DNA of 64,000 nucleotides from Meiothermus granaticius NBRC 107808 (GCF_003574355.1 NZ_QWLB01000014.1:1-64000); one strand, 5' to 3'; shown: positions 9,139 to 17,942, counted from the first letter of the stretch. Made by a program: numbers and translations. Notes: generated by a model from the letters alone, not told the origin.

Positions 9139-9864
9139 GTGAGTTTATTTGGAAACCTATCGGACTTACCGTTTGTGGAAGTGGTTGCACTCCTGAGCCG
9201 AAAGTCTGGAGCTCTAGAAATCAGCTTGGGGCCCTTTCGCTCCCATTACCAGCTCTATGTGGCCGATGGCAGCTTACGGGGAATGGTCCGAGATCATTCC
9301 CCCGTTGAGGATGCCCTGCAAGCCCGCGAGGAAATCGTCAAGCTGTTCGTTGCCCAAAGCGGTAGCTTCGAGTTTACCAAACTTTCGCCGGAATCTCTGG
9401 TGGGAAACCTCGACCTGCCTTTGCAGCGCATTTTGCTCAGTATCTCCACCATGCACGACGAAATAGGGGCTTTTCGTGAGCATTTTGCCGATCCCCGCAC
9501 GCAATTCCGCGCCACCCAGGCCTTAGAAGAATCGCTTGACCCCACCCTAAGCGACTTTTGGCAGCGCAGCCATAAGTACTTCAGCGACCTACCTTCAGGG
9601 ATAAGCGCCCAGCAATTGTCTTCGCTTTTGCGAATCAGCCTCGAGCAAGCCCAGCTTTATCTCTATAAGCTGCGGGCGGCAGGGTTGGTAGCCCCCATTC
9701 GGGCTGTAGAGCAACCCCCCAAAAATCACCAACCCTTAGCCCCCTCCATCCCGGCTTCCGCTCCCGTTGCGGTTGGGGTGGCCCAGCCATCCCCCAAGTC
9801 CAAGCCCCGTTCCGATGGCCTCATCCCCCGCCTACTGCAAGCGCTCAAAGGGAAGATTTTATGA
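9139..9864 (+). CDS. DUF4388 (PATAN) domain protein
   Basis: First gene of a four-gene signalling operon, 241 aa. Residues 1-95 (MSLFGNLSDLPFVEVVALLS, then SGALEISLG and GSFEFT) match the DUF4388/PATAN domain found in bacterial regulators that work with small GTPases and two-component systems. Residues about 145-190 resemble a winged-helix segment (SAQQLSSLLRISLEQAQLYL). A proline-rich tail follows. The start is GTG with GGGGGAAC upstream. The stop overlaps the ATG of the GTPase gene (ATGA), so the two are translationally coupled. Role inferred: adaptor or output protein for the GTPase. Confidence 0.8.
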   Translation: MSLFGNLSDLPFVEVVALLSRKSGALEISLGPFRSHYQLYVADGSLRGMVRDHSPVEDALQAREEIVKLFVAQSGSFEFTKLSPESLVGNLDLPLQRILLSISTMHDEIGAFREHFADPRTQFRATQALEESLDPTLSDFWQRSHKYFSDLPSGISAQQLSSLLRISLEQAQLYLYKLRAAGLVAPIRAVEQPPKNHQPLAPSIPASAPVAVGVAQPSPKSKPRSDGLIPRLLQALKGKIL

Positions 9865-10481
9865 ACCCGCTATACGATCCAATTGCATCCTTTGGTACAG
9901 GCCCTAAGCCCCTCAAGCTGGTGGTAGCCGGGCCGGTGGGAGCGGGTAAAACCAGCTTCGTGCGCAGCCTTTCTGAAACCGAGGTGGTGGGCACTGATGA
10001 ACTGGCCACAGAAGACATTGGCAAAACCTTTACCACCGTAGCAATGGACTTTGGCACTTTGGTGCTGGACGGCCAGCCGATTTTTCTCTTCGGAACCCCG
10101 GGCCAAGATCGTTTCGATTTCATGTGGGAGGTGCTATGCGAGGGGGCTTTGGGCCTGGTGCTGCTGGTAGCGGGCGATAAACCCTCCGAGTTTTCCCAGG
10201 CCCGCCGCATCCTCGAGTTCATCACCAGCCGCATTTCGGTCCCCTTCATCGTTGGGGTAACCCGTCAAGACCTACCCAAGGTTTGGAGTTCTGAAGACGT
10301 GGCCGAATATTTCGGCCTCCCTACCGCTCAAGTAGTTAGCCTAAACGCTACCCGCTCCACCAGCAGCATCTTCACCCTTATCCACCTGTTGGAGTTGGTG
10401 GGAGCGTATCAACTTTCCGAAAGCTTCGTGTCTTCCGACGCGGGCCTTGCCGAACCCCAAAACGGGTTCGGCCAGCAATAA
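9861..10481 (+). CDS. CvnD-like small GTPase
   Basis: Cytoplasmic Ras-like GTP-binding protein (206 aa). The G1/P-loop is GPVGAGKT at residues 24-31, followed by TTVAMDFGTLVLD and FGTPGQDRFDFMWE (about 77-90). This FGTPGQ motif in place of DxxG is typical of the conservon CvnD family of Streptomyces and its bacterial relatives. The G4 position reads VTRQD rather than NKxD, so base specificity could be altered. Such GTPases pair with Roadblock/LC7 proteins, and one is encoded 18 nt downstream. It overlaps the DUF4388 gene by 4 nt. It differs from the MglA type, whose P-loop sequence is distinct. Confidence 0.85.
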   Translation: MNPLYDPIASFGTGPKPLKLVVAGPVGAGKTSFVRSLSETEVVGTDELATEDIGKTFTTVAMDFGTLVLDGQPIFLFGTPGQDRFDFMWEVLCEGALGLVLLVAGDKPSEFSQARRILEFITSRISVPFIVGVTRQDLPKVWSSEDVAEYFGLPTAQVVSLNATRSTSSIFTLIHLLELVGAYQLSESFVSSDAGLAEPQNGFGQQ

Positions 10482-10499
10482 AAAGTGAAGGAGAAAAAC

Positions 10500-10865
10500 A
10501 TGAGCAAGCAAGAAACCCTTTACCAAGCCATCAATCAGTTACGTGCTTCCATTCCCGAACTGCGCGGGGCCATCGTGGCCTCTTCCGACGGGCTGGCCAT
10601 TGCCCACTCGCTATCCAACGGTGAAGACCCCAATCGAGTGGCCGCTATGGCCGCTACTGCACTGGGTTTGGGCAAGCGAATCAGCGAGAGCCTCAACGCC
10701 GGTTCGCTTACCGAAACCAGCGTTTCCGGCACCAACGCCCAAATTTATCTGTATGCCGCCGGGCAGAAGGGCGTGCTGGCTATAGTAGCCCCTGCAGGAG
10801 CCAATATCGGCCTGATCCATATGGAGGCCCGTGAAACCGCCAAAGCCGTAGCCAGCATCCTATAG
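10500..10865 (+). CDS. Roadblock/LC7 domain protein
   Basis: 121-aa single-domain protein of the Roadblock/LC7 (MglB/CvnB) fold. It has an N-terminal helix (QETLYQAINQLRASIPELRG), a strand with GAIVASSDGLAIAHSL, a long helix (AAMAATALGLGKRISESL) and the C-terminal strand pair and helix. Members dimerise and act as GTPase-activating or scaffold partners of small GTPases. The ATG at 10500 follows GAAGGAG; an in-frame GTG at 10485 lies before that site and is less likely. The gene is the natural partner of the GTPase upstream. Confidence 0.85.
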   Translation: MSKQETLYQAINQLRASIPELRGAIVASSDGLAIAHSLSNGEDPNRVAAMAATALGLGKRISESLNAGSLTETSVSGTNAQIYLYAAGQKGVLAIVAPAGANIGLIHMEARETAKAVASIL

Positions 10866-10963
10866 GCCCCCCTCCCAGACCTTTCTCGGCCAAGGAATTT
10901 AACCCCACCTCTGGACTTTGGGATTCATCTGCCGCAAAACCAAAGCGGTTAATAAGGAACCTT

Positions 10964-11635
10964 ATGAAAAACTTCATCTCCACTGCCCAATCCAACCCCA
11001 CCCTGCTCTCTGAGGCCGCATCCCTAGCGGATACCTATTGGCAGAGCTTCCAGCGCGATACCAAAGCAGGCCGTGCTTTTACCGAGGCTGGCCCCAAGGT
11101 CATTCTTCCCGCCCGCGTGTTGGCGATTAATCTGTTCAACACCCTCGATGAAACCCTGGGGGCTATGGTCTCCAATTTAGTGCTGTACGGTATTGGGAAA
11201 TCCTGGGGCAGCTTTAATGCCGACCACTTCAAGGAATGGGCAGCCCGCCACAAGCTCGAAGGGGGAGCATTGCGCTACGGCGCCCTATTTTTCCCCACTC
11301 AGGTGGGCCTGGCTCCGCGCTTTGACCTGGTGGAGCTCGAGCATGAAGGCGTCTCCACCCTGGTGGTGCGGGTTAATAACAGCGTGCTCAGCGAGATACG
11401 CCATAAAAACGGCCTGGATACCGAACCCGCACACTGGTTGATCAGCGGTTGGTTGGCAGGCTGCATGGGCACCGAGCTTGGAATTGCCCTCGAGGGGCGG
11501 GCAATCCCCAACAGCGGGGAAACCACCTACCACGTTTTGCTGGCTCCTGCTGAAAAAATTGGGCAGATCAATTTAGGGGATGAAATATGGCTCAAGGCCT
11601 TTGATCTGCACCCATCAATCTCTGTCCAGATGTAA
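10964..11635 (+). CDS. Possible V4R-like sensor protein
   Basis: Protein of 223 aa, fourth gene of the signalling operon, 98 nt after the Roadblock gene. The C-terminal third (WLISGWLAGCMGTELGIALE, then a beta segment ending TYHVLLAPAEKIG) resembles the V4R ligand-binding domain, in which a helix with Gly/Cys is followed by a strand pair. Only one cysteine is seen, so metal binding as in some V4R proteins is doubtful. The N-terminal half is mainly helical. The start has AAGGAACCTT upstream. Family assignment is tentative. Confidence 0.55.
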   Translation: MKNFISTAQSNPTLLSEAASLADTYWQSFQRDTKAGRAFTEAGPKVILPARVLAINLFNTLDETLGAMVSNLVLYGIGKSWGSFNADHFKEWAARHKLEGGALRYGALFFPTQVGLAPRFDLVELEHEGVSTLVVRVNNSVLSEIRHKNGLDTEPAHWLISGWLAGCMGTELGIALEGRAIPNSGETTYHVLLAPAEKIGQINLGDEIWLKAFDLHPSISVQM

Positions 11636-11680
11636 GTTGCCCCAACGGGGGTTATATCCCTACCAACCTACCAAACGAAA

Positions 11681-11700
11681 ACGCCCCCTTCGGGGGGCGT
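11681..11700. terminator. Bidirectional terminator hairpin
   Basis: ACGCCCCC-TTCG-GGGGGCGT, a perfect 8-bp stem with a UUCG tetraloop, lies between the end of the signalling operon (11635, + strand) and the end of pspA (11716, - strand). A-rich sequence on the left gives a U-run when read leftward, so it best serves pspA. The stem can act in both directions. Confidence 0.8.
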
Positions 11701-11715
11701 TGGGCGGTTGGGGTA

Positions 11716-12417
11716 TTAGCCCTGGGAGCCGCTCGAGCCGCTTGGAGCGTTCCCACCCTCCATCCCAAGCTGCTTCTTCAGCCGGGCCAGGTCATCGTCC
11801 ACGCCCTTATCCAGGTTGAGGGCCTCGAGCTGCTTGTCAATATCGTCTTTATCCATCTGGGAGAGCGCAGCGTGCTTGTCCTCCATGGCCTGGATACGCT
11901 GCTCCATCTCCTGAAAGGCCCCCACCGCCGGATTGGCGTCAAACTTGGAGTCCATCCGGCGCACCGCCTCCGCCGCCTGCACTCCCTTTTGCCGGGCTAC
12001 CAGCAAGGCCTGCTTGCTCTCAGCTTCCTGAATCTTGCCCTCCAGGGCCTTGAGCTGGGTGGTGAGCTGGTCCACGATGGCCTGTTGCTGGGTCACCTGC
12101 TGATTAAAGCCATCGGCGAGGCTCTGGGCCTGGGCTTTGCGCTTGAGGGCTTCCCGGGCCAGGTCCTCCTTCCCTGCCTTGAGGGCTTCGGTCGCCTTTT
12201 CCTCCCAGGCCGAAACCTGGTCGGCATAGCTTTGCTGGTCCCGCTTGAGCTTGGCCAGTTGGGCCATCGCCTCGGCCACTTCCATACGGGCATCCCGCAG
12301 GGCGGAGCGCATATCCTCCAGGGCCTGGGCGATGATTTTTTCGGGATCTTCGGCCCGCTTGATCAAATCGTTGAGGTTGGCCCGAATCAAGCGCGAAAGA
12401 CGGTCAAGAATACCCAT
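11716..12417 (-). CDS. pspA: PspA/IM30 family membrane-stress protein
   Basis: Peripheral membrane protein (233 aa) of the PspA/Vipp1 (ESCRT-III-like) family, which oligomerises on damaged inner membrane. It opens with the amphipathic helix MGILDRLSRLIRANLNDLI, then EDPEKIIAQALEDMRSAL, the family signature. A long coiled-coil region follows to about residue 190. A short Gly/Ser tail (GGNAPSGSSGSQG) is unusual compared with E. coli PspA. It is a single-gene unit with AGGAGG upstream and a strong terminator downstream. No pspF or pspBC genes are near, so regulation differs from E. coli. Confidence 0.9.
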   Translation of the reverse strand: MGILDRLSRLIRANLNDLIKRAEDPEKIIAQALEDMRSALRDARMEVAEAMAQLAKLKRDQQSYADQVSAWEEKATEALKAGKEDLAREALKRKAQAQSLADGFNQQVTQQQAIVDQLTTQLKALEGKIQEAESKQALLVARQKGVQAAEAVRRMDSKFDANPAVGAFQEMEQRIQAMEDKHAALSQMDKDDIDKQLEALNLDKGVDDDLARLKKQLGMEGGNAPSGSSGSQG

Positions 12418-12601
12418 GTTAAGCCTCCTATCAAGACCTCAGTGTAGCGCATCCGGAATCTGCGCGGTCCTAGGTAGGGCACCATTTCCGGCATGAGGGC
12501 TATTGAGCCACCGTTGGCTTACCGGTTCGGATGGGCTTCATTCCCATTCCAAGAAAATATGCTAGCAGCTAGCGCAGATTTTGTAAAATAAGTAGCTCAA
12601 A

Positions 12602-12632
12602 TTGGGAGGGTCTGTGAAGGGCGCGATAAGAT
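12602..12632 (+). promoter_or_regulatory. Candidate promoter of polyprenyl synthase gene
   Basis: A TTGGGA hexamer (12602-12607) stands upstream of GATAAG (12625-12630) with a 17-nt spacer. Alternatively TAAGAT (12627-12632) lies 6 nt before the ATG. There is no Shine-Dalgarno sequence, which fits a leaderless transcript. The -10 part lies within a 19-nt sequence shared exactly with 8896-8914. Confidence 0.4.
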
Positions 12633-12638
12633 CGGTCT

Positions 12639-13649
12639 ATGACCGTCCTACCCGCCCCAGCCGAACTGCGCGAGGCCATTCAAAACCATGTGTTGGACGC
12701 GCTGCCCTCCCCCGAAAGGGCTCCTCGAGCCGAGCTGGCCGAATACGCCCGACTGCTGCGGGATTATCCCCAGCGTGGGGGTAAGACCCTGCGGGGGATG
12801 CTGTTGTGCTACAGCGGTCTGGCCTACGGGGCCGAGCTCGAGCGGTTGCTGCCGGTGGCGGCGGCGCTCGAGCTGTTCCAGCACTGGGCCCTCATCCACG
12901 ATGATATCGAGGATGGCTCCGACGAGCGGCGGGGTAAACCCGCCCTGCACAAGCTCTACAGCCTGCCCCTGGCCCTGAACGCGGGGGATGCGCTGCATGC
13001 CCGGATGTGGGGGGTGCTGGTGGAGGCCAGGGTTTCCTATGCGGTGCTGGAGGAGTTTACCCGGCTGGTGGATCGAACCGCCGAGGGGCAGCACCTGGAA
13101 ATGACCTGGATGGAAGGGCAGCGCTTTGACCTAACCCCTGCGGATTACCTCGAGATGGTTGGGCAAAAAGCCGCGTACTACACCGCGGTGGCTCCGCTGC
13201 GCCTGGGGGCGCTGGTGGCCGGGGTTGAGCCCCCCAAGGTGTTGGAAGAGGCCGGGATGAAGCTGGGGATAGGGTTCCAAATCGTAGATGACCGGCTCAA
13301 CCTCAGCGGAGACCCGGCCAAATACGGCAAGGAGATCGCGGGGGACCTCTGGGAGGGCAAGCGCACCCTGATCCTGCTGCACTTTTTGCAGAATGCCGCC
13401 CCAGCCGAGCGGTCACGGGCCGAGGCCTTGCTCAGAAAGCCCAGGGAACACAAGCCTGAGAGCGAGGTTCGCTGGCTGCACGGGCGCATCCTGGCCTCCG
13501 GAGCGCTGGACTATGCCCAGCAGGTTGCCGAGCAGTTGTTGGAGCAGGGGATGACCACGCTGAGACCCGCCTTGATGGGGCTTCCCAACCCGGCCCCGGC
13601 CCAGGGGGTGCTCGAGCTGTTGCAACAGCTGGTGCGGCGCGAGGCCTAG
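12639..13649 (+). CDS. Polyprenyl (geranylgeranyl-type) diphosphate synthase
   Basis: Trans-prenyltransferase (336 aa) that condenses IPP with allylic diphosphates, supplying C20 or longer chains for carotenoids, quinones or lipids. The first aspartate-rich motif is HDDIEDGSDERRGKPA (about residues 87-102). The second is FQIVDDRLNLSGD (about 210-222), with VDD in place of the more usual DD(I/V)LD. GGKTLRGML near residue 47 matches the conserved GGKRxRP-like region. The gene appears leaderless. Its stop overlaps that of the M24-like gene inside CTAG. Chain length cannot be read with certainty. Confidence 0.88.
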   Translation: MTVLPAPAELREAIQNHVLDALPSPERAPRAELAEYARLLRDYPQRGGKTLRGMLLCYSGLAYGAELERLLPVAAALELFQHWALIHDDIEDGSDERRGKPALHKLYSLPLALNAGDALHARMWGVLVEARVSYAVLEEFTRLVDRTAEGQHLEMTWMEGQRFDLTPADYLEMVGQKAAYYTAVAPLRLGALVAGVEPPKVLEEAGMKLGIGFQIVDDRLNLSGDPAKYGKEIAGDLWEGKRTLILLHFLQNAAPAERSRAEALLRKPREHKPESEVRWLHGRILASGALDYAQQVAEQLLEQGMTTLRPALMGLPNPAPAQGVLELLQQLVRREA

Positions 13650-14647
13650 CCCTCGTACACCCTCGGGCGCAAGCGCCCCTCTACCGGAGCCATGGGCCAG
13701 TCGGGGTCTAGGGTGAGGTTCTCGAGCCCGGACTCGGTGAGCAAAAAGGTGTCCTCGACCTTACCGCCGGGCAGCGAAGGGTTCCAGGCCAGGGCCATCC
13801 CCACCTCGAGGCGGGTTCCCTCTCCCGGCACCGCCAGGACCTCTCTGGGCCGATACCCCGTGAGCCCCCCCTGGTGGTGATTCTCAAATTCCTCGGCCTG
13901 GCCAAGCTCGGCATAAGCCGCCTGAGCGGTCTGCAGCACCTCCCCCAAGGTCGCCCCAGGCCGAGAAGCCTCCAGGATGGCTGCCTCGACCTGGCATACC
14001 GCCTGGTTGAGGGAGGCCGCCTGGGGATGCCCAAAGCTGCGCAGCCGGGTCACACTGGCGATCAGCCCCTGCCTGCGCCCGCAGACCACCGCCATGAACA
14101 GCCGCCCCAGTGGGCGCGGCTTGGGAACCGGGTGGCGATAGCGGAACACCCGCTCCTCCCCCGCCACCAACAGCACCAGGGGCTGGATGCCTTTGGCCCA
14201 AAGCTCCTCGGAGACCGCGGCAGCCAGGTCGGTCTCGCTCCAGGTGGGGTCAGCAAAGCGCACGCTCTCGCCCAAAGCCACAGCGGTATCGCGCCCTAAA
14301 AGGCGGTAGCGTGCCTGCTCCTCTGGGCTCAGCACCAAGCGCAGGGCCGTGAGGTCGTAGTGGGTATCGCTGGGGCCTTGGGGCAAGGGCTTGTACCAGG
14401 GATAGGTCACGACTTCCACCCCGGCCAGCTCCTCTTCGCCCAGCCGGGTGGCCTCAATCCTCGAGCTGTGCAACCGTACCGCATCAAAGGTGACCTCCAG
14501 GGCTGCTCCTACCGGGCGAAACGCCACCACGGTGTTTTCTCCGCCGCCGCTGAGCCAGGCAAAGTTTTCCGGCTGGGAAACAAAGAGCCGCTCGAGAGAG
14601 CGCTCCGCCATCCAGGCACGAAGCCGAGTTAAGCCTGTAAGGTTCAT
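13646..14647 (-). CDS. M24-like (aminopeptidase P/prolidase fold) protein, probably inactive
   Basis: 333-aa protein with an N-terminal creatinase-like domain and a C-terminal pita-bread domain like M24 peptidases. By position, several metal ligands are absent: the two aspartates are replaced (VVCGRRQGLIASVTR), and the glutamate after the GMALAW segment is Asn (WNPS). The histidine region (ENHHQGGLTG) and the last glutamate (KVEDTFLLTESG) remain. It is therefore likely not an active metallopeptidase. It follows galT by 56 nt on the same strand. A TAGGCT hexamer 5 nt before the ATG suggests its own leaderless promoter. Confidence 0.7.
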   Translation of the reverse strand: MNLTGLTRLRAWMAERSLERLFVSQPENFAWLSGGGENTVVAFRPVGAALEVTFDAVRLHSSRIEATRLGEEELAGVEVVTYPWYKPLPQGPSDTHYDLTALRLVLSPEEQARYRLLGRDTAVALGESVRFADPTWSETDLAAAVSEELWAKGIQPLVLLVAGEERVFRYRHPVPKPRPLGRLFMAVVCGRRQGLIASVTRLRSFGHPQAASLNQAVCQVEAAILEASRPGATLGEVLQTAQAAYAELGQAEEFENHHQGGLTGYRPREVLAVPGEGTRLEVGMALAWNPSLPGGKVEDTFLLTESGLENLTLDPDWPMAPVEGRLRPRVYEG

Positions 14648-14703
14648 AACTTAGCCTAACACTATCTGATTCCAGATTTGAAGAAGTGGTAAAAACACCT
14701 TTC

Positions 14704-15738
14704 TCAAGCCTCTCGCAGGGCCTGAGCGGTCTCCTCGGGCAAGGCGTCCATAGCAAAGGTGCCCGCCGCAATCTCGGTCCCGGCCAGGTATTTGAGCTTG
14801 TCCGCCGTGCGCAGGGCCGGATAGAACTCCACATGAAAATGGAAGTGGGCCTCCTCGCCCTTGGGGGCCGCGTGCAGGGCCATGATATAGGGCATCGGGC
14901 GGGCGAAGAGCCGGTCGTACTTCGCCACCACTTCGCCCAGAACTTTGCCAAAGCTGGCGAACTCAGCGTCGTTGAAGGTCCAGGGGCCAGGATGGAAGCG
15001 CTTGGGGTAAACGAGCACCTCGTAGGGGTAGCGGGCAAAGGGTGGAACGATGGCGAGGGTGTACTCGTCCTGGCAGACCACGTAGGGTGCAGCGTCGTTC
15101 AGCAGCGAGACCAGCACCGGGCCCTCGCGGAAGCTCTGGACCTCCTTCTCTATGACCGGCGGAACAAAGGGATAGGCGTAAATCTGTCCGTGAGGGTGGT
15201 GCAGCGTAACCCCTATGGCCTCGCCCCGGTTCTCGAAGGGCATCACGAAGCGCACTTCATCTCGGGACAGTAACTCGCGGTAGCGATCAGCCCAAACCCG
15301 TACCAGCAGCTCGCGGCGTTCTTGCGAGAGCGTGGCCAGGCTCCCGGTCTGTTCGGGGGTGTAGACCACCACCTCGCAGTCGCCCTTGGCGGGAGCCACC
15401 GGCACCGGGATATTCTCAGGTGCAGGGCCGGGGTGCGGGGTGAGCGAGGGGAAGCGGTTGGGGAAGACCGCGATCTCAAAAGTCTCGAAGGGGATCTCGG
15501 TAGGGAAGCCGCCCGGTTTGGTGGGCGAGAGCGGATCATACTCGGGCGGGGGGAGAAAGGTCCGGTTTTGCCGGTGGGCTGCATACACCACCCACTCCCG
15601 TCTTAAGGGGTGCCAGCGCATGTGGGGGTGGGGGGTGGGGGCCGGCTCCATCTCCTCCAGCGGAGGTAGGGTGTGGGGTTCATTGCCGTATAAAAACATC
15701 ACCCGGCCATCGGCTTTTTTGAACATGCGCTTGTGCAT
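14704..15738 (-). CDS. galT: Galactose-1-phosphate uridylyltransferase
   Basis: Leloir-pathway enzyme (344 aa) exchanging UMP between UDP-glucose and galactose 1-phosphate. The active-site motif HHPHGQIYAYPFVPP holds the nucleophilic histidine of the HPH triad. The C-terminal HFHFHVEFYPALR supplies the other histidines of the HIT-like fold. It sits downstream of the beta-galactosidase gene and ABC importer, consistent with breakdown of imported galactosides. galK and galE are not in the window. The leader holds two near-identical 15-bp repeats (15754-15788) that may be operator sites. Confidence 0.95.
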   Translation of the reverse strand: MHKRMFKKADGRVMFLYGNEPHTLPPLEEMEPAPTPHPHMRWHPLRREWVVYAAHRQNRTFLPPPEYDPLSPTKPGGFPTEIPFETFEIAVFPNRFPSLTPHPGPAPENIPVPVAPAKGDCEVVVYTPEQTGSLATLSQERRELLVRVWADRYRELLSRDEVRFVMPFENRGEAIGVTLHHPHGQIYAYPFVPPVIEKEVQSFREGPVLVSLLNDAAPYVVCQDEYTLAIVPPFARYPYEVLVYPKRFHPGPWTFNDAEFASFGKVLGEVVAKYDRLFARPMPYIMALHAAPKGEEAHFHFHVEFYPALRTADKLKYLAGTEIAAGTFAMDALPEETAQALREA

Positions 15739-15753
15739 CTTGGCGCTCCCTTG

Positions 15754-15788
15754 CTTTCGCTAGCTTATCAAAACTTTCGCAAGCTTAT
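15754..15788. repeat. Tandem 15-bp direct repeat upstream of galT
   Basis: CTTTCGCTAGCTTAT (15754-15768) and CTTTCGCAAGCTTAT (15774-15788) differ at one base and start 20 bp apart, two turns of the helix. Both lie just upstream of galT. CTTTCG also occurs at the promoters of the binding-protein gene and the DeoR gene of the same cluster, so these are candidate DeoR operators. Confidence 0.6.
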
Positions 15789-15947
15789 GTAGAGACCCGA
15801 AACCACCAGCCCAGACCTGAGAACGAGAACGGCTGATTTAAGTGGGGGTTGTCATCTTTCGAGTTCCGCGATAGGCGCCTTTGGTTCCCCCCATGATCCT
15901 TAGTAAATCTCTAGGGTGGGCTCGAGCGTGGCCCCCACCGGCACCCC

Positions 15948-17897
15948 TTAGCTCTCCCAGATGCTCAGGCCGTGCGGCGGGACCATACGGCCCCCCAACA
16001 CGAAGCGGGCCTGCGGGGAGGCCGGAGCTTGCTGCTCGTGTGGGCCATAGTTGAAGGCGAAGGTCAGGTGGCCCCGCCGCCGTAGCCTCAAGCCCTCGGA
16101 AAGCGAGAAAGTTTGCAGGCCTTGGCGGTTGGCCAGGTGGCCCAGATAGGCCCGGAGAAAAGCCACCGTGGGCCAGAAAGCCAGGTAGTGCAGGTTATCG
16201 TGCTGCCACAGAGCCCCTCGGCCATCGTCGAACTTGGCGACGGGCGCGAGATCGGACTCGACCCACTCCTTCCACACCGAAGAAGTGTAGTGCTGCCCAT
16301 TCCACTCGAGGGCGAAGTTCACCCCTGGGCAGAGCGATTCGACCCGGGTTACCCGGATGGGCAGCCATTCGGCCAGCTTGCCGGGGGGGAGGTTTGGAGG
16401 GATACCCATGGATTCGGTCTTAGAGCCCGTACGTGGCCCGAAGACTAGCTGGGCCTGGGTATTGTGCAAAGCCCGGATCGTGGCCTCGTGCAGGATCGGG
16501 GAGCAGGGGACTACCCCGAGCCGGTACCCCTCGAGGCTCCCCCCTGGCTTCACGAAGTCCACATCCAGGCCAAGAGAGCGCAGGGCCTGATAGAAGTTCC
16601 AGACCAGGTCGCGGTAGGTGAACTCGCGGCCCTGCGGCTGGATGCGCGTTACCCAATCGGCCTCGTAGTCGAAGACCAGCGCCACCGGAGCTTGTTGGGT
16701 AGGGGGCAGCTCGAGCCCTTCCAGCTCCCGCGCGACCTGCTGGGCTTCCCAGTAGCCCACGTCGGGTTGGAAGTCGGGGCGGTTGAGCCCGGCATGCATC
16801 TGTTCCTGGGCCTGGGGGAATTGCCGCCAGCGGAAATAGCTCACCACTTCGGCTCCGTGGGCCAGCGCTTCCCAGGTCCATAGCCGCACCATGCCGGGGG
16901 CAGGAGAAGGGTTATGGGCTGCCCAGTTCACCGGCCCCGGCTGCTGTTCCATCACCCACCAGCGCGGCTTCACCCCGCGGTAGAGGTCGTGGTGAAAGGC
17001 CGGGATGTCGGGGTGGCCGGTGCGGGCGTAGCGGAGCTTTTCCTCTTCGGAGACCGGTAAAACGTCCATGTCGGTAAAGCCCAGCGGGTAGCTGTCCCAG
17101 CTGGCTACATCGAGGTCCTCTGCTACTTTGAAGTGGTCGAAGTCGGGGGTATAGCTCATGAAGTTATGGGTGATAAACCGCCCCGGCGAATACTGGCGGA
17201 TGATTTCGACCTGTAGCTTGTTGTAAGCCGCCACCTGATCCGAGCTGAAGCGGTAGAAGTCGAGCCAGTGCGCCGGGTTAGCCTCGGTGACGGTGAGGTT
17301 GGGTAGGTCAATCTCCTCGAAGGTGCGGTACTCCATGCTCCAGAAGACGTTGCCCCAGGCTGCATTCAGCGCTTCGATCGAGCCGTATTTAGCCCTCAGC
17401 CACTCGCGGAAGGCCAACAAATCCTCTGGGCCATAGCTGCGGGTGGTGTCGTGGCAGCCGTACTCGTTATCGGTCTGCCAGCCTGCTACGTGGGGGTTTT
17501 GTCCGAAGCGTTGGGCCACTGCCGTAACGATACGGCGGGTTTCGCGCCGGTAGGTCGGGCTGCTGAAGGTATAGTGTCGCCTCGAGCCAAAACCCCGCAC
17601 CCGCCCTTGGCGGTCATACGCCAGGATATCGGGGTGCTGATCGATCAGCCATTTGGGCGGGGTGGGGGTGGGGGTTCCGAGGACGATCTTGAGGCCTTCT
17701 TGGCCCAGGGTCTCGATGGCGGCCTCGAGCCACTCAAACTCGAAGCGCCCCGGCTCGGGCTCGAGGCGGCTCCAGGCAAACTCTCCGATGCGCACATAGG
17801 TCAAGCCACATTCACGCATCCGCCGGGCATCTTCGGCCCAGCGCTCGCGGGGCCAGTGTTCGGGGTAGTAGCAGACTCCAAGCATAAGGTTTCCCAC
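15948..17897 (-). CDS. Beta-galactosidase, GH42 family
   Basis: Hydrolyses terminal beta-galactosides such as lactose or galacto-oligosaccharides in the cytoplasm. It is 649 aa, the usual GH42 length. It begins with [16 protein letters not shown], the family's N-terminal signature. The acid/base glutamate lies in [13 protein letters not shown]. The nucleophile region follows in the TIM barrel, with the trimerisation domain from about residue 390. The GTG at 17897 follows GAGG at the right distance; an ATG at 17885 is an alternative giving four fewer residues. Last gene of the importer operon, 45 nt after the permease. Confidence 0.93.
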   Translation of the reverse strand: MGNLMLGVCYYPEHWPRERWAEDARRMRECGLTYVRIGEFAWSRLEPEPGRFEFEWLEAAIETLGQEGLKIVLGTPTPTPPKWLIDQHPDILAYDRQGRVRGFGSRRHYTFSSPTYRRETRRIVTAVAQRFGQNPHVAGWQTDNEYGCHDTTRSYGPEDLLAFREWLRAKYGSIEALNAAWGNVFWSMEYRTFEEIDLPNLTVTEANPAHWLDFYRFSSDQVAAYNKLQVEIIRQYSPGRFITHNFMSYTPDFDHFKVAEDLDVASWDSYPLGFTDMDVLPVSEEEKLRYARTGHPDIPAFHHDLYRGVKPRWWVMEQQPGPVNWAAHNPSPAPGMVRLWTWEALAHGAEVVSYFRWRQFPQAQEQMHAGLNRPDFQPDVGYWEAQQVARELEGLELPPTQQAPVALVFDYEADWVTRIQPQGREFTYRDLVWNFYQALRSLGLDVDFVKPGGSLEGYRLGVVPCSPILHEATIRALHNTQAQLVFGPRTGSKTESMGIPPNLPPGKLAEWLPIRVTRVESLCPGVNFALEWNGQHYTSSVWKEWVESDLAPVAKFDDGRGALWQHDNLHYLAFWPTVAFLRAYLGHLANRQGLQTFSLSEGLRLRRRGHLTFAFNYGPHEQQAPASPQARFVLGGRMVPPHGLSIWES

Positions 17898-17942
17898 ACA
17901 ACCTCGGGGATTAAGCGTCGAGATAAGCCGCGGGCCCCAGGG

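Noticed and set aside
11716-12417. pspA C-terminal Gly/Ser tail as sign of frameshift
   Set aside because: The frame is intact to a proper stop followed by a terminator; the tail is simply a low-complexity extension.
12561-12573. GCTAGC repeated as GCTAGCAGCTAGC before the prenyl synthase gene
   Set aside because: Two short palindromes next to each other, without placement relative to a convincing promoter; could be chance.
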